A program made the translations under genes and the position numbers. Positions 60,395 to 64,000 of a stretch of DNA of 64,000 nucleotides are shown here, in pieces (within the stretch, counting starts at the first letter, position 1; every line of letters starts with the position of its first letter). The notes under the pieces were generated by a model, which ran no database searches, was not told the origin of the DNA, and saw nothing but the letters and a program-made list of their open reading frames with translations. Origin of the DNA: Pseudarthrobacter sp. NS4 (GTDB lineage Bacteria > Actinomycetota > Actinomycetes > Actinomycetales > Micrococcaceae); the NCBI RefSeq assembly GCF_024758005.1, contig NZ_CP103288.1:1054001-1118000 (forward strand), read 5' to 3'.

Positions 60395-63300
60395 CTATGC
60401 CCGCGGACTGAGGCCGATGAACGCGCCCAGCTCTTCCAACGCTGCAGGTTTGTGCGGCATGTAGCTGGTGAGCCCGGGGGAGCGGATGATGACCGCCCGC
60501 CACTGTCCCCGGGACACCGCCACGTTGATACGGTTCCGGTTCAGCAGGAATTCCGCACCGCGGGGAGCCTCCGCCACGGCTGAACATGCCATCGAGACGA
60601 ACACCACCGGTGCTTCCTGGCCCTGGAACTTGTCGACGGTCCCCACCCGGATCTTCGGCAGGCCGGCCTCTTCCAAGGCTTTCCGGATCAGGTGCACCTG
60701 GGCGTTGTACGCGGCCACCACCAGCAGGTCCTGCTGGTCCAGCTGACGTGCCTCGCCGTCCCCACCCGGAACCCATTTCAACCCAAGATGGCGCCTGGCC
60801 TGCCGGACCACCTCGGCCGCTTCCTGCTGGGACCCGGTGGTGTTGCCGGTGTGGTCGACGAATACGGTTTCCACGCCGGGCGGCAAACCTTCCAGTTCCC
60901 GCAGGGCCGCTGCCGGGGCGGACTGGAGTTTTCCTTCGTAGCTGAGGCGCGATACGGCAGCGCACAGCTCCGGGTGCATCCGCCAACTGTCCGCCAGGAA
61001 ATAGCCCAGCCGTGCAGGAAGGGTAGCGTGGCCGGCCGCGAGCCATCCGAGGGCAGACTCGTCCACGGGCTCGGGATGCGCCCCTTGCGTCACTTGTGGC
61101 AGCTGCTGCGGGTCCCCGAGCAGGAGCAGCCTCGTGGCGGAACGGGACACCGCCAGGGTGTTGGCGAGCGAAAACTGTCCTGCCTCGTCGATGACCAGCA
61201 GATCCAGCGAGCCGGCCGGGACTTCCTTGCCGGTCATGGTCCAGGCGGTTCCGCCCACCAGGCACCCTCCGGGGGATGACAGCAGGCTCGCGACGTCGCC
61301 GTCGGACGTCAAGCTCCAGGGCACATCGTGGGGCGCGGCCAGCTTCTTGCCCACGATGGCAGGATCAACGCCGCCCGTGTCAATGGCCCGGCACAGCAGG
61401 TTCTCGACAACGTTGTGGGATTGGGCTACGACGCCGATCTTCCAGCCCCCGGCCACGAGCTGGCCGATCACGTGCGCGCCGACGTAAGTCTTGCCCGTGC
61501 CTGGAGGTCCTTGGACGGCAAGATAGGAATGGTCAAGGTCCCGGAGGGACTCCGCGATGGCGGCGGCGTAGTCGGCTGTACCGTCGTCGCCGTGGGGGAC
61601 TTCCACCGGGCCGGGCAGCGTGCGGAAACGCGGCGGCTGCTTGCGCAGGAGGTCGAGGCCGGGCTGGGCGGGCAGCGAGGGCACTGACGCTCCCACTGAA
61701 CTGGCTATGGCCGCTATGGCGGCTTCGATGCTGGCGGTGGACAGCGGCTGATCCTCGGTCAGGGCCACCGGAAGGTGCGGGTAAGCGGCCACCTTGCCCG
61801 ATTCACGTTCGGCGATGATGATCACGGTGTGCTCGGGATTGTCCGGCGCCGGTGACAGTTCGCTGATCCTGGTGCCAAAGGAATAGGCCCTCGCCCCGGG
61901 AGCGGCATCTGGGGCGGCCATGCCCTCCGGTGGGGGAGCGTCGTACAGCCGGCACCAACTGGAGTCAGCCCGGAAATCGGATCCTTCCGTCATGGTGCCC
62001 CGCAGCCGCAGGACCCGGGTGCGCATCCGCTCCCGGGGCTTTGCCAGCGCCCAGTCCGAGGAGACTTCCGCGGACTCCACAACAAACACGTTCCGCTGGT
62101 CGGACCAGTTTTCGAGGGGTGCTTCAACCCGGTCGAAGTGCTGCCACCAGAACTGCTTCCGTTCGCGGCGGTGGTAGCCGGTGGCCGCCGCCACCATTGC
62201 GATGGCCCGTTCGTCGTCCGACCACGGGCGGTTGTCCGGCAACCCCGCCAGGTATTCGCGGAGCCTGGCTTCCTCGGGAGTCTCATCAGCCGCGGCGGGG
62301 CGCCCACCCTCGGCGGGACGTTCACATGTGGCAGGACTGTCATCCGCGTCGGCGGCCCCGGGGCGTCCGGCGGACTCAGCGGTCGTTGCAGGCCTGCCCC
62401 CGATTTCCAGGAGCCAGTCCCGAAGCCGAAGAGTGGACAGGCAGTCGTACCGGTTGTAGTCGGAGATGGACGTGAGGATCTTCCCAGCCTCGTCCTGGTT
62501 GGCGGCGTCCCGGGCCGCACAATACGCGGCGTAGGCCACTACGGATGCCCCGGCATCCTTGACGTCCCCGGAGCGGAGGTTATCGCCCATGTACAGCGGT
62601 TCGAGCTTCTTGATGGAGTACGAAGCCTCGGAGATGCGCAGCGAATGCCGGACAGTGGCGTACAGGTCCACCAGCAGGCCCTGCCGAAGCCACTCATCCA
62701 CTGTGTCCTCACCCGCCTGATGGGCAAGGGAAAGGTTGCGCAGCGCCGTTTTTTCGTAGGGCGCGTAATGGTAGACATGCATGTCCGGGTACCGCTTGCG
62801 GCGTTCCTCCACGTACTCAAGAAAGTCCAGGAAGGCCCTGCGCTCGCCATTCCGTGAGTGGGCCCAGAAGGGGTGGAAGACAGGATCGCCGGCGGCTCCG
62901 TGCACCGGCGCTTCGATTACGCCGAAAAGGTACTCGATGCCCCATGCACCGGTGGCGGGATCCTGCCAGAGCGGGTCCCCTTCGAAATCGAAAAAGATAT
63001 CCCCGGGGCTGGGTGCGGGAAGGGATCCTATGGTGTTGTCCGGCAAGACGGTATAGGAGACAGTGTGCGGCTGGCCGTCCTTGCTGAACGTCCGTGATCC
63101 GTCTGGTACATCCAGGCCGAGCTGCATCCGGGCCTGGGCGCGGAGCCGGACCACGGAGTTGTGGGCGTCGGCGGCAGGCATGGCGGCCAGCTGGTCGATG
63201 GTGGTGATGCCGGCGGTGTGAAGCTTCCTGCGCTGCACGACCGACATGCCCGCAACCATCAGCAGGTCACGGTGTATTTGCACCTGCTCGGCACAGTAGT

Positions 63301-64000
63301 CGCATCGGCCGCAGTGGACGATTCCGGGCTGCTGCCACACCACGGGGCCATCAGTTTTCCGGTGCCGGGCAGTGAGGTGGCGGAAGCGCCGCCGTCGCTC
63401 GCGGAAAACGGGCAGCAGGTCCGGCAGGGACTGGCTGCTGCGCAGCCAGTCGTCGCCCACCCTGGTGCCGAGCACCAGGGTGACGACCGGGGAGGGCTCC
63501 AGGCCCATGCCCAGGAGCTGGTCGCCGTAGGCCGCGAGCTGGAGAAGGGCGCCCACCTTGGCATGCCGGGCGAGCTTTGTATCCCAGACTTCATAACGCC
63601 CGGGGTTGCCGGTGCCTGCGGCTTCATTGACCAGGAAGTCCGCGTAGCCGAGGAATTCGCCGTCGAAGAAGGTGGCCTGGAAAACCACGTCGGCCCCGGA
63701 CCTAAGCGCGAGCTCGGTCTCCGCATGCTTTGCCTGAAGCTCACCGCGGAGGTTCTGGCCACGTTCGAGGGAGTAGACACCGGCGCCCCGGCTGGCGTCC
63801 CATCTGCCGTACTTGCGGATCAGGCTGGCCAGCACCGTTTGCTCGTGGCGATCGCCAAGCTCGCCAGCGCGGACCCGCATCTCGTCGGGGGGAAACTCTG
63901 CCCTGGCAGCCCGGCCCAGTTTTTCGTCCATGATCCGGAGCGTGCGGTACTCACACTCGCTGGCAGCGACCAGGTCGCTGGCGGAAAAAACCAGGTCCGG
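60395..64000 (-). CDS. TM0106-family RecB-like nuclease fused to a superfamily 1 helicase, N-terminus cut by the window
   Basis: The frame is open to the right edge (base 64000), where the visible start reads PDLVFSASDLVAASECEYRT, so a few N-terminal residues lie outside; the first internal Met is at 63931. About 1,200 residues: an N-terminal RecB/Cas4-like nuclease with RYEVWDTKLARHAK (D-x-K) and a Cys cluster (CGRCDYC), an RNase H-like domain starting DIFFDFEGDPLW, and a C-terminal SF1 helicase with Walker A QGPPGTGKTYVGAHVIG, motif II LLVIDEAGQFSLAN, motif III LLLLGDPQQLPQV and KFQGQEAPVVFVSMA. It probably processes DNA or RNA/DNA ends in repair; biochemistry of the family is sparse. Confidence 0.83.
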   Translation of the reverse strand, partial: PDLVFSASDLVAASECEYRTLRIMDEKLGRAARAEFPPDEMRVRAGELGDRHEQTVLASLIRKYGRWDASRGAGVYSLERGQNLRGELQAKHAETELALRSGADVVFQATFFDGEFLGYADFLVNEAAGTGNPGRYEVWDTKLARHAKVGALLQLAAYGDQLLGMGLEPSPVVTLVLGTRVGDDWLRSSQSLPDLLPVFRERRRRFRHLTARHRKTDGPVVWQQPGIVHCGRCDYCAEQVQIHRDLLMVAGMSVVQRRKLHTAGITTIDQLAAMPAADAHNSVVRLRAQARMQLGLDVPDGSRTFSKDGQPHTVSYTVLPDNTIGSLPAPSPGDIFFDFEGDPLWQDPATGAWGIEYLFGVIEAPVHGAAGDPVFHPFWAHSRNGERRAFLDFLEYVEERRKRYPDMHVYHYAPYEKTALRNLSLAHQAGEDTVDEWLRQGLLVDLYATVRHSLRISEASYSIKKLEPLYMGDNLRSGDVKDAGASVVAYAAYCAARDAANQDEAGKILTSISDYNRYDCLSTLRLRDWLLEIGGRPATTAESAGRPGAADADDSPATCERPAEGGRPAAADETPEEARLREYLAGLPDNRPWSDDERAIAMVAAATGYHRRERKQFWWQHFDRVEAPLENWSDQRNVFVVESAEVSSDWALAKPRERMRTRVLRLRGTMTEGSDFRADSSWCRLYDAPPPEGMAAPDAAPGARAYSFGTRISELSPAPDNPEHTVIIIAERESGKVAAYPHLPVALTEDQPLSTASIEAAIAAIASSVGASVPSLPAQPGLDLLRKQPPRFRTLPGPVEVPHGDDGTADYAAAIAESLRDLDHSYLAVQGPPGTGKTYVGAHVIGQLVAGGWKIGVVAQSHNVVENLLCRAIDTGGVDPAIVGKKLAAPHDVPWSLTSDGDVASLLSSPGGCLVGGTAWTMTGKEVPAGSLDLLVIDEAGQFSLANTLAVSRSATRLLLLGDPQQLPQVTQGAHPEPVDESALGWLAAGHATLPARLGYFLADSWRMHPELCAAVSRLSYEGKLQSAPAAALRELEGLPPGVETVFVDHTGNTTGSQQEAAEVVRQARRHLGLKWVPGGDGEARQLDQQDLLVVAAYNAQVHLIRKALEEAGLPKIRVGTVDKFQGQEAPVVFVSMACSAVAEAPRGAEFLLNRNRINVAVSRGQWRAVIIRSPGLTSYMPHKPAALEELGAFIGLSPRA

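Overview
The window is high-GC, gene-dense bacterial DNA. Its gene families point to an actinobacterium of the Micrococcaceae (Arthrobacter / Pseudarthrobacter-like): a DUF222-HNH endonuclease gene, a DUF6318 lipoprotein, a BsaP partner for biotin synthase, a resuscitation-promoting factor with LysM, an MSMEG_6728-type protein, a TM0106-type nuclease-helicase and many GTG/TTG starts. This placement comes from family recognition only; there is no rRNA or tRNA in the window.

Layout. 1-10,100: inositol / cyclic-polyol catabolism: a cut-off TIM-barrel isomerase and an MFS sugar porter, then an RbsABC-like ABC importer whose binding-protein gene has an in-frame amber codon, a dehydrogenase remnant, two Gfo/Idh/MocA dehydrogenases around a second TIM-barrel protein, and on the other strand iolB with a GntR regulator. 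10,400-14,120: a LOG-type protein, a matrixin protease, a ferritin-like/VIT1 metal transporter and an acidic peptide. 14,200-20,010: a sodium:solute symporter, an XRE-cupin regulator, an agmatinase-family ureohydrolase and a ThDP decarboxylase-like enzyme, together resembling the 2-ketoarginine / 4-guanidinobutyrate route. 20,100-26,700: a MarR-MFS efflux pair, a heterodimeric ABC exporter and a thioesterase. 27,100-30,555: an McrBC-like modification-dependent restriction pair. 30,595-33,495: a histidine kinase, response regulator and Hpt-like protein. 33,700-37,000: a decayed GH26 mannanase, a Vsr nuclease, an FMN-binding-split-barrel protein, and bsaP-bioB with a frameshift in bioB. 37,250-41,520: two secreted proteins, an ISL3-family element and an Old Yellow Enzyme gene. 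42,200-47,550: tex with an in-frame amber codon, a ZIP transporter, a DUF2071 protein and an ICL/PEP-mutase-like enzyme. 47,669-50,954: a DUF222-HNH gene split by an IS3-family element. 51,000-64,000: housekeeping and cell-wall genes, a UvrA-like ABC protein, adenosine/adenine deaminase, acylphosphatase and the TM0106-type nuclease-helicase, which runs off the right edge.

Most notable: (i) the ISL3 element (38,968-40,453, with a perfect 8-bp target duplication) landed three codons into the Old Yellow Enzyme gene, and its right terminal repeat supplies a new in-frame ATG; (ii) an unusual number of otherwise conserved genes carry single lesions (three amber codons and several frameshifts), which is either real decay or sequencing error; (iii) the Hpt-like protein lacks the phospho-accepting histidine and the McrC-like nuclease has Asn where the family has a catalytic Asp; (iv) a 64-bp, two-stem palindrome lies upstream of the acylphosphatase gene. 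I found no CRISPR array, prophage or clearly new defence system.
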